In this document: piece after piece, positions 23,076 through 35,480 of the stretch
Layout of the letters: every line of letters begins with the position of its first letter
How positions within the stretch are numbered: position 1 is the stretch's first letter
Assembly (NCBI RefSeq): GCF_018294505.1
Contig: NC_057801.1
Coordinates: 848,491,621 to 848,555,620, forward strand
Direction of reading: 5' to 3'
DNA: 64,000 nucleotides
Source of the DNA: Triticum aestivum
Taxonomy: Eukaryota > Streptophyta > Magnoliopsida > Poales > Poaceae
The notes under the pieces: generated by a model
The model's database searches: none
What the model was told of the DNA's origin: nothing
The model's input: the letters and a program-made list of their open reading frames with translations, nothing else
Translations under genes and position numbers: made by a program

Positions 23076-26000
23076 AAGAAATCTCGTCCCGAGATTTAAG
23101 AGGGGAGTAAGGGGGGAAGGTTTGGTAACGAATATAGCGGGTCTTCTCATCCTGGCTTGCTCTTCTCGAAGAGGTCAATCCAATATATTGATGCCTTCAT
23201 AGTTCTGCTTCAGGTCAAAATGATGAAGTCGCCATCCTTTCTTCGGGATCTTCATCGTACTTATGAAAAGGATATGGGGGGAAGAGTCGGGAAGGGAGGG
23301 CCTTACCAGGTTGACTATCTGGTACATAACTCAGGGAATGGGGTAGGAAGTAACTCTCGAATTGAACTTGAGAAAATATCGAGAGTAAAGTAAGAAGGTA
23401 CCATGAGAAGTTTCAAACGGATAGGCCATTGTTCGATGTCTGAAACAACATGCGAAAGGGGTCCAGAGCAATGAGATTGAGTATTGCGTCTGCTACCAAA
23501 ATAGATCACTTGGGACGGTGGCCCGTGAATTACATACGAGGCCGCACGAGAGGAACAACCTTGGGAAGAGGGGGTGCGGGAGAGTCAGGTTTCGATCCTG
23601 TGGAACTGTGGGTTATGGGCCCACCATGTGGTTGAAAGTAGGAAGGGGGCCGACATTTTGCACGGTCATGATAGTAAGGCGTGTCAAAGGGTAGCCTGTC
23701 AGATATGTCGGCAACAACATCGATACCTAGGGCGAGGGACGAAGAGAACCATTTCCTGCTCGTTGCACGAGGCGGACCAATAGGCAAAGTTCTCGTCCAT
23801 CGGTGGCTACCGGAATGTCATCAACAATAGTAACAGGGTTACACCAGACAAGATGGTACACCGAGGTGTTTACATGAGCAGGGATATTACTGCTTATATT
23901 ATATAGATCACAAGAAGGTTTAAACAAACCAATGGAAAGGAAAAGTGATTATTATGTTTAAACAGAACAATGGAAAGGAAAATGTGTTTAAACACATCTT
24001 TCAGGGGTAAATCCTTCCCAAGGACAAGCAGAGGATGATATCCATGATAGGATATAACGTAGAAAACCCTTCAGGAAAGGGGAGAGAAATATCATGACAT
24101 TGCCCATACAACGGTGTTAGGATAAATGATAAATAAAATTTAGCATCGTGCTTCAAATGTTCCTGTTGACAATCGGAGTACCATTGACATGCTTCGAGAT
24201 AGCCTTGGCATGGTCTTCGTGTGAAGATCAGACTTTGGAAACACGAAGGATCCATCAGGAATATCTTGTAGAATAAGTCTTACAATTTCCTCATGGATGA
24301 ATGGATAACCTTGCTGAAAAGGAATCTATAATGATAGGTCCTCCAGCCGGGGGGGGGGGGGGTGCTAGGCATGACATCATGTTACCGGGTCATCAAAGGA
24401 TCAATGTCATAACTCTTGGAAAGTTGTCCTAACCATCATATCTGACGGAGATTCAGGTATGATTGGTGTCAGGATACCTCAGGCTCAGGATGCCTGAGAA
24501 GAAAGGTGCAACACCAATTGACGGGATGACACTGTAAGATTCTCAGGAAATGAACTATGAAGTGACTTCCATTAACAAGAGTTCATCATTAACCCAAGGA
24601 GAGGACAAGGAGGTGTCTGGTGAACTCAACGGCAATTCGCCGAGATTCCCCAAAAGATGGATTTCCACCATTAAGTGAACAAGGAGATAACATTTGCCAG
24701 ATCAAATGATATAAGGAAGTATGCTCGAGGAAAACATACACAATTAAACATTGGTTGAAATGTGCGCCCGAATATGGGTTGGGTTGCACGACCAATGTCA
24801 GAATGGTGATTCAATTAGCGAAGGACTTAGAATGAACTATCGCCCATTCACTTCAAAGCAATAGGGTTGCTAGAAGTTTTGAATTCACACGTCATAGCTC
24901 CATTGTCGGTATTCCGGTTGAAAACAATACGGGGACCAAGGAATGAACGAAGATGGCAAGAAGTATTATGATATCAAGAATTATTAAGAGGTGGTGAAAT
25001 TCTCACCACATTCTTGACAAAAAGAGATGGTAATACTTCCGAGGTAAGGAAGATCATTTGTTGGACAGCAAGGAACTCAAGGTATAACACCAAACATGAA
25101 CAAGCTTGTGTTGGTGGGAAGGCAATAAAGTGGTCGATGATAATACAATTCATCGAGGCAAGGATGGTATTTCTCATCATGAATCCAATTGATATCCTGG
25201 ATGAGCTCAGAATGTTGACGATCACGACACCTTTGTCGCGAGAGTTCATGAAGATGTAATCGATCGGCGACGACATCAAGTCAAAGTAATGATGAAGTGA
25301 AAGGTTATTGGAACCAAGGGTACGACACAAACTCGAAACCAAGCTTGTTGTTCAAGGCGAAATGATATGACGATGAGGATCGACATAAGGTTAGTTCATC
25401 GTCGAAAATTGGTGCTCCGAGAATAAGGACCAGGTAGCACAGTTAGAATCGTCACGACAATGATATAGCCAAACAGGCTAGGAATGGCGTGATCGGGTAC
25501 AAACTCGTACTTATAGAAGCTTACTGAAGAGTTGTTGAACCGAAAGGCGGACTCGGTTCAGTTATCGGTGTCTTTGAGTGTTCAATAACTCAGAGCCCGC
25601 GAAAAATTGGAATCAGTGGGAAGGTAGCACTTGATGAAGAACTCATAAAAAGTTATGCAGTTCCATGATAATCTCGAGATACCAGGGGGGTAATACTCGA
25701 CGACAGATCAAAGTAGAGGTTGTACCAGGGTATTGATCCACAGAAGACAAGTGCTTACACTTGCATCGAAAATGGTATTTAAAGGAGAACATGGTCGAAA
25801 CCACGATTGTAAAAGGCCATACCCCAGATATAAGATGAACTTATATCAAGGGAATAATTAATTTTAAAAGAAGCTTCGATGAGAAGATGTACATCGGGTC
25901 CATGGGCATGAACACAAAGTTCAAGGTCGACTCCCACTTCTCCAATGCACAACCTTTCATTCACTTCTCGCGTTCAATGAAGTCGTAGTGTTGAAATTTT

Positions 26001-27245
26001 ATCTGGCAAAATACCAGAAGAGTATGACTCGTGAAAACTTTCGAGTCCACACATATTAAGGAAGGCATAGGCTCAACCTATAGGGGCTTCTTAGAAACAT
26101 ATACCACAAGTTTCAAGAGTAAATATCACAAGCTCGAAAGTAGAGCAAGGTTGAGAAAGTAGATGATACAATTACCAAGGGCATTATGTATCCAAGGGAA
26201 GGCTCACAAGGTTATTGAATATGAAGGATGCTGACGGATAAAATCCAACAATGGGCCTGATGGTCCACAAGGGATCTGACGTGAGCATCGGTACTCAACT
26301 AGAGGAAGAAGAGTGCAAAGAGATCAAATTATAGAAACAACTGACTAACTCAATTGTCAAATGCAAAGGAATTATGATTTCCAAATCAAGGGATCAGAAG
26401 CAATGCTCTGATTAGGGATGGATAAGTTGAATAGCCTTAGGGTACAATCAACGACAATTGGATTGGTCGAGAACCAATTCCAGTTAAAAGAATGGCAGCT
26501 CAGCCGGAAAGGTAATTTATAAGGATCAATGATGTTTGCGGGTATTCGCAAACATGTTGAGTCAACAGACTCAAGATGATAATGACAAGGAATGTCAATA
26601 AGACTATGAGACTTATGGGACTAACCATAATGCAAGCAAGCAAGAATTTCAAGAGCAATAGGCTGCTCGGGATTTTCGGAAGATCGAATGGCATTTCGAA
26701 GACTTTTGTGAAATACATGAATCAACTGGGGATGAGCGGATACTCGATAAGTGCGAGAAATTATCCGTATGGGTATTCAGGTGGTAAGGAACTGCAAGGC
26801 AATAGGCGTAAGTATTCTAAGAACAACAACGAGTATTTCGGGGCGTCTTGTAATAAAAAGAACAACTGGGGACTAAGTAAGAACGGTGTATGAATTTATT
26901 CATAGGGATATTTCGGTGGTAGTGAATTGCAAAAGCAATGGGCAGTCCTGAAAGAGTATCGGAAAGTAACTTTGAAATCTTCATGTGCAGTCGGCGATCA
27001 TCTAGACTGAAGGGGCTCTCCAGGAGAAAGCGTTTTCGAGAACCTAAAGTTAGATTTTAGAAAATCATTTAACCCGACTAGAAGAGAGATCAGAGTCCCA
27101 GAGTATAGACGAGGAGTAAAAGATCCTAATACCACCCAATGGCGACGTGGGCCCGTAAGGCACACAGCCAAGTTAGTAAAAGTTTTGCAATGGCTAGACT
27201 CACATTCGGCCAAGGAGTTGGAAAGGGGATTCCTACAGGCAGTCG
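23076..27245 (-). other. Non-coding internal domain of the LARD
   Basis: About 4.2 kb with only short frames on either strand; none shows gag or pol motifs. A poly-G run lies at about 24349-24362. Conserved non-coding internal domains are the mark of LARDs. Confidence 0.7.
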
Positions 27246-27257
27246 GCTCTGATACCA
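27246..27257 (-). other. Primer binding site (Met-tRNA type)
   Basis: Minus-strand TGGTATCAGAGC, three bases inside the right LTR edge, complementary to the 3' end of initiator Met-tRNA as in most plant LTR elements. Confidence 0.85.
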
Positions 27258-27260
27258 ACT

Positions 27261-30200
27261 TGTGACGCCCCCGATTCAATCGTACACTAATCGTGCACGC
27301 AAACGTGTACGATCAAGATCAGGGACTCACGGGAAGATATCACAACACAACTCTAAAACATAAATAAGTCATACAAGCATCATAATACAAGCCAGGGGCC
27401 TCGAGGGCTCGAATACAAGTGCTCGATCATAGACGAGTCAGCGAAAGCAACAATATCTGAGTACAGACATAAGTTAAACAAGTTTGCCTTAAGAAGGCTG
27501 GCACAAACTGGGATACAGATCGAAAGAGGCGCAGGCCTCCTGCCTGGGATCCTCCTAAACTACTCCAGGTCGTCATCAGCGGGCAGCATGTAGTAGTAGG
27601 CACCACCAGTGTAGTAGGGGTCGTCGTCGATGGTGGCGTCTGGCTCCTGGACTCCAGCATCTGGTTGCGACAACCAGAAAGAAAGGAAAGGGGAAAAAGG
27701 GGGGGAGAAAGCAACCGTGAGTACTCATCCAAAGTACTCGCAAGCAAGGAACTACACTACATATGCATGGGTATATGTGTAAGGAGGCCATATCAGTGGA
27801 CTGAACTGCAGAATGCCAGAATAAGAGGGGGATAACTAGTCCTGTCGAAGACTACGCTTCTCGCAACCACCGTCTTGCATCAAGTAGAAGAGAGTAGATT
27901 GAAGTCCTCCAAGTAGCATCTCCAAGTAGCATCTCCAAATAGCATCTCATAGCATAATCCTACCCGGCGATCCCCTCCTCATATCCCTGAGGTAGAGCGA
28001 CCACCGGTTGTATCTGGCACTTGGAAGGGTGTGTTTTATTAAGTATCCGGTTCTAGTTGTCATAAGGTCAAGGTACAACTCCAAGTCGTCCTGTTACCGA
28101 AGATCACGGCTATTCGAATAGATTAACTTCCCTGCAGGGGTGCACCACATAACCCAACACGCTTGATCCCATTTGGACGGACACACTTTCCTGGGTCATG
28201 CCCGGCCGCGGAAGATCAACACGTCGCAGCCCCACCTAGGCAAAACAGAGAGGCCAGCACGCCGGTCTAAACCTAAGCGCACAGGGGTCTGGGCCCATCG
28301 CCCATAGCACACCTGCATGTTGCGTGGGCGGCCGGAAGCAAAACTAGCCCCCTTAATACAAGAGCAGGCTTACGTTCCAATCCGGCGCGCGCCGCTCCGT
28401 CGCTGATGTCTGAAGTGCTTCGGCTGATACCACGACGTCGGGATACCCATAACTACTCCCGCGTAGATGGTTAGTGCGTATAGGCTCGTAGCCAACTCAG
28501 ATCAAATACCAAGATCTCGTTAAGCGTGTTAAGTATCCGCGAACGCCGAACAGGGCCAGGCCCACTTCTCTCCTAGGCGGTCTCAACCTGCCCTGTCGCT
28601 CCGCCACAAAGATCCACACAGAGGGCCGTCGGGACAAAGGTCCTTTCAGCCCCCAATCCGTGAATCACTCGCGGGTACTCTTCGAGTTGACCCGACTTTA
28701 GTCACCAACTGTATAGTATGTATGTATGTATAGTATATACCCGTGATCACCTCCCGAGTGATCACGGCCCAATAGTATAGCAAGGCAGACCGACAAGAAT
28801 GTAGGGCCAAAGATGATAAACTAGCATCCTATACTAAGCATTTAGGATTGCAGGTAAGGTATCAACAGATGTAGCAACAATGTCAGGCTATGCATCAGAA
28901 TAGGATCAACGGAAAGCAGTAACAGGCTACACTACTCTAATGCAAGCAGTATAGAAGAGAATAGGCGATACCTGGTGATCAAGGGGGGGGCTTGCCTGGT
29001 TGCTCTGGCAAGAGAGAGGGGTCGTCAACTCCGTAGTCGTACTGGTCAGCAGCAGTGTTGGTCTCGTAGTCTACCGGAGAGAAGAGGGGGAAGAAATAAT
29101 GAATACAGAGCAAACAAAGCATCACAAAATATAACAAGGCAATACGCGATGTTCGGTGTGCCCTAACGCGGTAGTAGGTGATACTGGTGAAGGGGGGAAA
29201 ACATTCGGGAAAGTATTCCCGGTGTTTCGTGTTTTCTGACAGATGAACCGGAGGGGGAAAGTTGCGGGTTTGATATGTTAGGGGTGTGTGGTGGACGAAC
29301 GGGCTACGTATCCGGGTTCGTCTCGTCGTTCTGAGCAACTTTCATGTAGAAAGTTTTTCCATCTGAGCTACGATTTATTTTATATTAATTTTTAAAGTTT
29401 TTGAATCATTTTAGGATTAATTTAAATATTTTAATTCAACATTATCCAGAATGGTGCTTGCTGATGTCAGCATGACGTCAACAGTCAACAGAGGTGTTGA
29501 CTGGGTCAAGCTGACGTGTGGGTCCCGCATGTCATTGACTAGTTTAGTTAATTAAGTTAATCAATTAATTAGGTTAATTAATCTTAATTAGTTACTTTTA
29601 AAAGGATTAATTAAGTTAATTATTTAGTTAATTAATTAATTAATATTTAAGTTTATCTATCTATTTACTTATTTATTTATATTTTTAATTTAATTAAACT
29701 TTTTCTTTTCTTTTCTTTTTTTTTGAAACCGTTCTGGGGCGGGGCCCCCTAGTCAGTGGCCCGGGGGGGCCTAGCGGGTGCTGGGTACGGGGTGCGGGCG
29801 TTGTAGGCGCCCGACCCGGGTGACGAACCGCAGGAGCGGAGGGGGGGGGCGATGCAGCACGGCGTCGGGCGCCGTAGATGGCCGTGGCGAGGCCACGGCG
29901 GGGCGGGGTCGTGGCAAGGCAGACGGTCACCGGAGGAGGGCGCCGAGAGGAGGCCGCGGCCCGGGGCGGCAACAAGTGCGGCCGGGCGCGCGCGGGCGAC
30001 GACGGGAGGGCGTGCGAAGGGCGGGCGCACGGCTTGCGCCGGTGGCCGTGGCCGGAGCGCGGGGGCTCGCCGGGATCCGCCGGCAGGAGGAGCCGGTCGA
30101 GGAGGCGCGCTAGGGAGGGGAGAAGAGGCGCGGCGGGGCGCGGGGCATGGATGCCCCAGGGGCACGCGGCACACGGGCCGGACGCGGCGACCGCGGTGTA

Positions 30201-31176
30201 GGGGCAAGTCCGGGCGCGGGCCGGAACGGGACAGAGGAAGGAGAGGAGGGGCGCGGCTCACAAGGGAGGAAGTAGGGTCAGGGCAGCGGGGCTCGGGGTG
30301 GATGCCGGGGACGACGTGCGGCGGGAAAGCAGGCCGGTGGGGGAGGGGCTCCGGCGGCGCGGTCCTCGTCCGATGTGGGGGCGAGGTAGCTCCGGGCGGG
30401 GTCCCGCGTCGGCGTGGTCCTGGACGGGCGACGGGGCGTCGGTGGGGCGCCAGGAGGGGCCGGCTCCGCGAGAGGGGTGACGGCGACGTCGAGGCGGCGA
30501 TGGGGCGATGGGATCTGGGGGGTTGCCCTGATCCAGATCGGGGAAGGGCGAGAGGGAGGAGTGGGTGCGAGTGGGGGATCAGGGGAGAATTGGGGGTTAG
30601 GGTTTCGGTCTAAGGACCGAGGGGGTTAAGTGGTGGTGCGGGTGGGCTGGCCTGTTCGGGCGGCTGGGCCGGCCATCTGGGCCAAGGCCCAGTGTGGCCG
30701 GGGGGTGGCCTCCCTTGTTTCCCTTTTTTTTTTGTTTTTTTTGTTTTTCTTATTATATTTATTTTCTGTTTTAAATTTTAGACCCACATTATTTTTACTT
30801 AGTAAAATATGACAACAGCTCCTAAAATAACGTTTCAAAATAACCCTCAGCCACAAAAGGTTTTAACCCAAAATAAATTAGTTTTGTGTTTTATAAAATA
30901 CCAAAGGCATTTAAAAAATGTTTTTGCTACTGTTTAAATCATTTTAGTGCATTTATACATTATATAAAAATGTGGATTATTCATCATAGTCATCTGTGCA
31001 ATAACTGACACAACCCGGACATTTTGGTTTTTAATAATTGAAAACTTTTGATGTTTTCCTGATTTTGAATTTGAATTAGAATCGGTTTCGAACTAACGCA
31101 AGATTAGCATCAGTAATCAAGGTGACGTGGCATCATTAGCAAAGGTTTACTGTAGCTTGATTATCCGGGCGTCACA
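27261..31176 (-). repeat. LARD 5' LTR
   Basis: Second LTR, same ends as the first, adjacent to the primer site. The GC-rich leader is at about 29740-30640. Confidence 0.9.
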
Positions 31177-31181
31177 GTCAC

Positions 31182-32938
31182 ATCGGCTTTATTATTATCG
31201 TGGAAAAGAAGGTGCAACAGTTTTGTTTCCTTATGTGCTTTAGACACTAACTGCACATTGAAATGAAAAGGAGATCAGAAAACTTTTTCATGTGTTCTTA
31301 ATAATAATATAAGAATGGCTGGGGAATACACTAACAGGGTTTCTCATGGTGTTGGGCACGTCATATCCATCATAATCATGAATGCAAAGCATTGATGCAA
31401 AGGAACTGTCTCGGCGCTTGACATTGAGAAGAACAACATTCAACCTCAAATTGAAGATGTCGACCACTGGCTAGGCGTAGCCTTGCTCCAAATAGGCATC
31501 GTTTACCTGCTCCGTGAATGTTCTATTGAAGGTTTGAAGCTCAGACTCTTCTATTTTCGAGTCAATGGCATGGAAGTGAGAGATCTGCTTTTTCACTATT
31601 ATCAAGAAAAAGCACAATGCTTTCTTCTTGGTGAATGAGAGGACAAGATATCTTCCAAAACAAACATGTATTAGAATGTTTTATTATCATTGAGTGTATT
31701 GTCATTAAAATACTTGACCACTTACGAATTTTCATGATACTTTTTTTTATTGTTGGCTCTCCCAATCACTTTCATAATCTCTTGATTAACTTCTTGCCTA
31801 TCTGCACTCAAAAAGATTTTGCTGACAATTAAATCTATGTTTCTTGCAACCAAAGCTATGTTTCTTGCAGAAAACTTACCAGCTGTTGTGGTGGGATAAC
31901 GAATCTATAAGATTTGTCGAGTTTTTTTATTTTATCATCAGACTTGAGGCATTCGACGATAGTATTGATTATTTTTAGGGCACTCTTAGAATCATCTAAC
32001 CATCTATTCAGCTCAGCCCCCCTCAGGGTAATCCCGCCCACTTAAAAACATCACAATATCAGTGCTTCACCAATAAAAAAACATTATATGACTTTATCGA
32101 TAAAACTCAAATTAAAACTTTTAGTGAATAAATGAATAAACATACCATTCCCCTTTGATGATTTGCCAGATCTTGTCAGACTGATCGGTAGACAAGTCCT
32201 ATGCTTCCTAGGCATAACAAACCTCCTGTTGCCAAGCAATTCCATTGGTGACTTTGTAATTGTATCAGGTGTTTTATTTGTACGAGGGTTAGCATTCTCC
32301 TCAGCCTTTTCATTGCCTTCTTGCACTTCTAAGGTATCGCAGTTCACAGGAGGATCTTCATTGTCCTTGACATCCAGGTTAGTTTGCTCACTGGCTAAAG
32401 TGCCATCCTCTTAACACCGTCATTTTTTCTGATGGACATCCATAATATCCGTATCGATGGAGTTGGCTGAACTGCCATCAGTATGAGCCTCTGGAGGGAC
32501 CAAACCAAAACATGAGTTAATAATTGCAAGACTGTCTCAATTTGGCAGTAGGTGGGATCCCAACCTGTTGCATTGTTTTAATGCTCATCCATAATTTCCC
32601 CTTCAGCTGAGTTGGCTGATGGATCCATAATTTCCTGAACCTCATCTGCATTAGGGTCAACTGCAACTTCATCGACTATGTCTTTTTGGTTGCTTACATG
32701 ATTGTAGAGGTACATAAAAAGCTTCTAACAAAAATCGTACACCTTATCCTGCATTTTTTAGGCATAAGTCATTTTTCTAGAATTTGGATAGAAAAAATTT
32801 GAAAAGCACTAGGCTCAATCTTCACCTTGGTGATGTCATATATATCTATCTACTCGAAGCCCTTGATATAAAGCAGAATGTGAAATGTGCAATCACGGCT
32901 GGAATAATTGCAATGATCATTTAATTATCACCAAATAA
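31182..32938 (-). pseudogene. Transposon-like gene copy in left palindrome arm
   Basis: Minus-strand blocks in order from the centre: DEVAVDPNADEVQEIMD (near 32650); a block with GNRRFVMPRK (near 32200); GAELNRWLDDSKSALKI and SYRFVIPPQQLVSFLQE (31870-32020); EVNQEIMKVIGRANNKK (31745-31790); a DSKIEES and FNRTFTEQ block (31490-31570); and NTMRNPV (31330). Stops and frame changes are frequent. The last blocks faintly resemble the C-terminal part of Ulp1-like peptidases (YDGYD near the end), but I am not sure. The gene then continued across the LARD into the Lys-rich exon at 18847-19146. Confidence 0.5.
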
Positions 32939-34673
32939 TTTTAGGTATAAACAGAGACTATGTTTTGTTATTGGGTGATCACTAAATGATCATTGTAATT
33001 ATTGCAGCCGTGATTGCGGATTCCATGTTGTGCTTTATATCAAGGGCTTCGAGCAGATGGATATATGTGACATCACCAAGGTAAAGATTGAGCCTGGTGA
33101 TTTTCATTTTTTTTCTATTCAAATTCTAGAACAATGACTTATGCCTAAAAATGCAGGATAAGGTGTACGATTTTCGTTAAAAGCTTTCTATGTACCTCTA
33201 CGATCATGTAAGCAACCAAAAAGATAAAGTCAATGAAGTTGGAGTTGACCCTAATGCAAATGAGGTTGAGGAAATTATGGATCCATCAGCCGACTCCGCC
33301 AAAGGGAAGATTATGGATGAGCATCAGAACAATGCATCAGGTTGGGATCCCACCTATTTCTAATTTGAGACACTCTTCCAATTATTAATTCGTATGTTGT
33401 TTTAGTCCGTCCAGAGGCTCGTGTTGATGACAGTTCAGCCAATTCCGTAGATGTTGAAATTATGATGACCATCAGAACAATGACGGTGTTTCCCAAGAGG
33501 ATGACATTTTAGGCAGTGAGCAAAATAAATTGGATGTCGAGGACAATAAAAATCCTCGTCTAAACTGCGATACCTTAGAAGAGGGGCAACGAAAAGGCTG
33601 AGGAGAATGTTAACCCTCGCACAATAAAACACATGATACATCAGCAAAGACACCAACAAAATTGCTTGGTAAAGGCTTGTTATGCCTAGGAAGCGTAGGA
33701 TTCTTGGCATTATTTTTGAACATGATAGATTATTGTCTACTGAACAGTCTGACAAGATCTGGAAAATCATCAAAGGGGAATGGTACATTTATTAATTTAT
33801 TCACTAAACTTTTGACTTTTAGTTTATCCGTAAACTCATATAATGTTTTTAATTGGTGATGAAGCAATGATACTGTGATGTTTGAAGTGGGCTGGTTTAC
33901 CCTTAGGGGGCTGAGCTTAATAGGTGCTTAGATGATGCTAAGAGTGCCCTAAAAAAGATCAATCCTTTCGTCGAATACCTCAAGTATGATGATAAAAAGA
34001 AAAAAAATCGACAAATCTTATAGAATCGTTATCCCACCACAACAGTTGGTAAGTTTTCTGCAAGAAACATAGCTTTGGTTGCAAGAAACATAGATTTGGT
34101 TGTGTGATAGAAAACTCTTTTTGAGTGTAGATAGGCAAAGAAGTTCAGCAAGAGATTATGACAAAGATTAGGAGAGCCAACAATAAAAAAAGAAAGTATT
34201 GCAGAAATTCCTAAGTGGTCCATTATTTTAAGGATAATAAACTCAATAATAATACTACATGGTAATACATTTTTTTGCAGATATTTTGTCCTCTCATTCA
34301 CCAAGAAGAAAGCATTGTGCTTTTTCTCAATAATAGTGAAAAAACACATCTCTGACTTCTTTGACATTGACTCGAAAATAGAGGAGTCTCAGCTTCAAAC
34401 CTTCAATAGAACATTCACCGAGCAGGTAAACAACGCCTATTTGGAGCAAGGCTACGCCTTGGCAGTGCCCGAGATCTCCAATTTGAGGTTGAATGTTGTT
34501 CTTCTCAATGCCAAGCGCCGAGACAGTGCCTTTGCATCTGTGCTTGCATTTAGGATTGCGATGGATATGACATGCCCAACACCATGAGGAACCTGGTTAA
34601 TGTATTCCCCAACCATTCTTATTTTATTACTAAGAACACATTAAGAAGTTTTCTGATCTTGTTTTTATGTCAA
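31258..34673. repeat. Long palindrome: arms of about 1.7 kb with a 29-bp spacer
   Basis: The left arm 31258-32938 and right arm 32968-34673 are imperfect reverse complements along their whole length. Examples: CAAGGCTACGCCTTG-type block near 31480 and 34450; AGCATTGTGCTTTTTCT near 34312 against its complement near 31604; GCCGTGATTGC near 33006 against GCAATCACGGC near 32890. The centre ATTTTAGGTATAAACAGAG is unpaired. Each arm holds one copy of the same gene, transcribed away from the centre. The right arm stops where a Helitron-like end starts; the left arm continues as gene sequence to the LARD. Confidence 0.9.
32968..34590 (+). pseudogene. Transposon-like gene copy in right palindrome arm
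   Basis: The plus strand repeats the left-arm blocks: NEVGVDPNANEVEEIMD (33230-33285); LLGK and VMPRK-type block (33660); AELNRCLDDAKSALKKI (33910-33960); IVIPPQQLVSFLQE (34030-34065); then an open stretch with DSKIEESQLQTFNRTFTEQ and YALAVPEISNLRLNVVLLN (34370-34510). This arm keeps the longest open piece (34315-34587, ending with a stop after TCPTP). It lacks the Lys-rich tail because the arm ends at 34673. Confidence 0.5.
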
Positions 34674-35480
34674 CTAGCAGAGTGACCCGCGCATTCACGC
34701 GGCTAGGGTTACGTGAGGTTTCTACTGCCATTTAGTTCTCTCTCTTTCTTTCTAACATTTATGCTATTTCGGTCATCCCTATTCCCACCGAGAAAACATG
34801 GATGTGTCTCCCTAGAATTGTTTTTAAAATACTTTTGTAGTCAGTTCTTATGATGGTAATAATATTTCATTTCAATTTTTGATTAACATTACAAATATTA
34901 GATTTAATTAAGTGATAATCTTGACTTTATGGATTTTACTCCAAATCATGTAGGGTTTATCCTTTTAAATAGTTTCATGAGAAATTTCCATGCCACTTAT
35001 CGTTGGCAATGGCAAGGCATGCATACTGAATTCCAGACCATTCTTAAGTATGTATTCATGACCCTCGTGAGGATACTACTAATCAACTACCTTAGTGTTA
35101 TAAATCTAAGTGGACGTTACCACCTCATAATGAAGCTACTTAGATTTATACCATCCGCCAATCCCGCGTTGCTAAATTATTGGCAAAATCACCTTTGATA
35201 CATCATCCTCTACTGCCTAGACATCATGTATTGACTCATCTTATGACCTCAGCTGCACCATGATCATCACTAATAAAGGTATTCAAGGTCTCTACCAAAT
35301 ATTGTTAAGTTTTTCAAATTTCAGATTTATGTATGAACTTTTATGTCAGTAAAAACTTTAAGTCCGAACTAAATCAAGGTTTTTGTTCCAATCTGAAATT
35401 GGTCTTAAAAACATTTGTGCGTCTGTTGTGTTTTAACATGACACATCCGATCTCAAGACTTCAAGCGGGTCAGCCTACGG
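34674..35480 (-). mobile_element. Helitron-like 3' terminus (minus strand) and following non-coding DNA
   Basis: On the minus strand a hairpin with stem CCGCG/CGCGG and loop TGAATG is followed after 9 bases by CTAG and then T. This is the 3' end structure of Helitrons (hairpin, then CTRR next to a T). CTAG lies at 34674-34677. The body would extend to the right. The 5' TC end was not found, so the extent is a guess. No RepHel gene is seen. Confidence 0.4.

Larger units (their letters stand above)
19147..31176 (-). mobile_element. Complete LARD-type LTR retrotransposon, 12,030 bp, TSD GTCAC
   Basis: Two LTRs of 3914 and 3916 bp flank a 4200-bp internal region. LTR ends are perfect 10-bp inverted repeats, TGTGACGCCC and GGGCGTCACA. 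The target duplication GTCAC is at 19142-19146 and 31177-31181. A Met-tRNA-type primer site next to the right LTR sets the orientation as minus. The internal region has no gag, protease, reverse transcriptase or integrase, so the element needs proteins supplied in trans. Long LTRs with a non-coding internal domain match large retrotransposon derivatives (LARDs) such as Sukkula in barley; the exact family is not claimed. The LTRs differ by scattered substitutions only, pointing to a fairly recent insertion. Confidence 0.9.
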
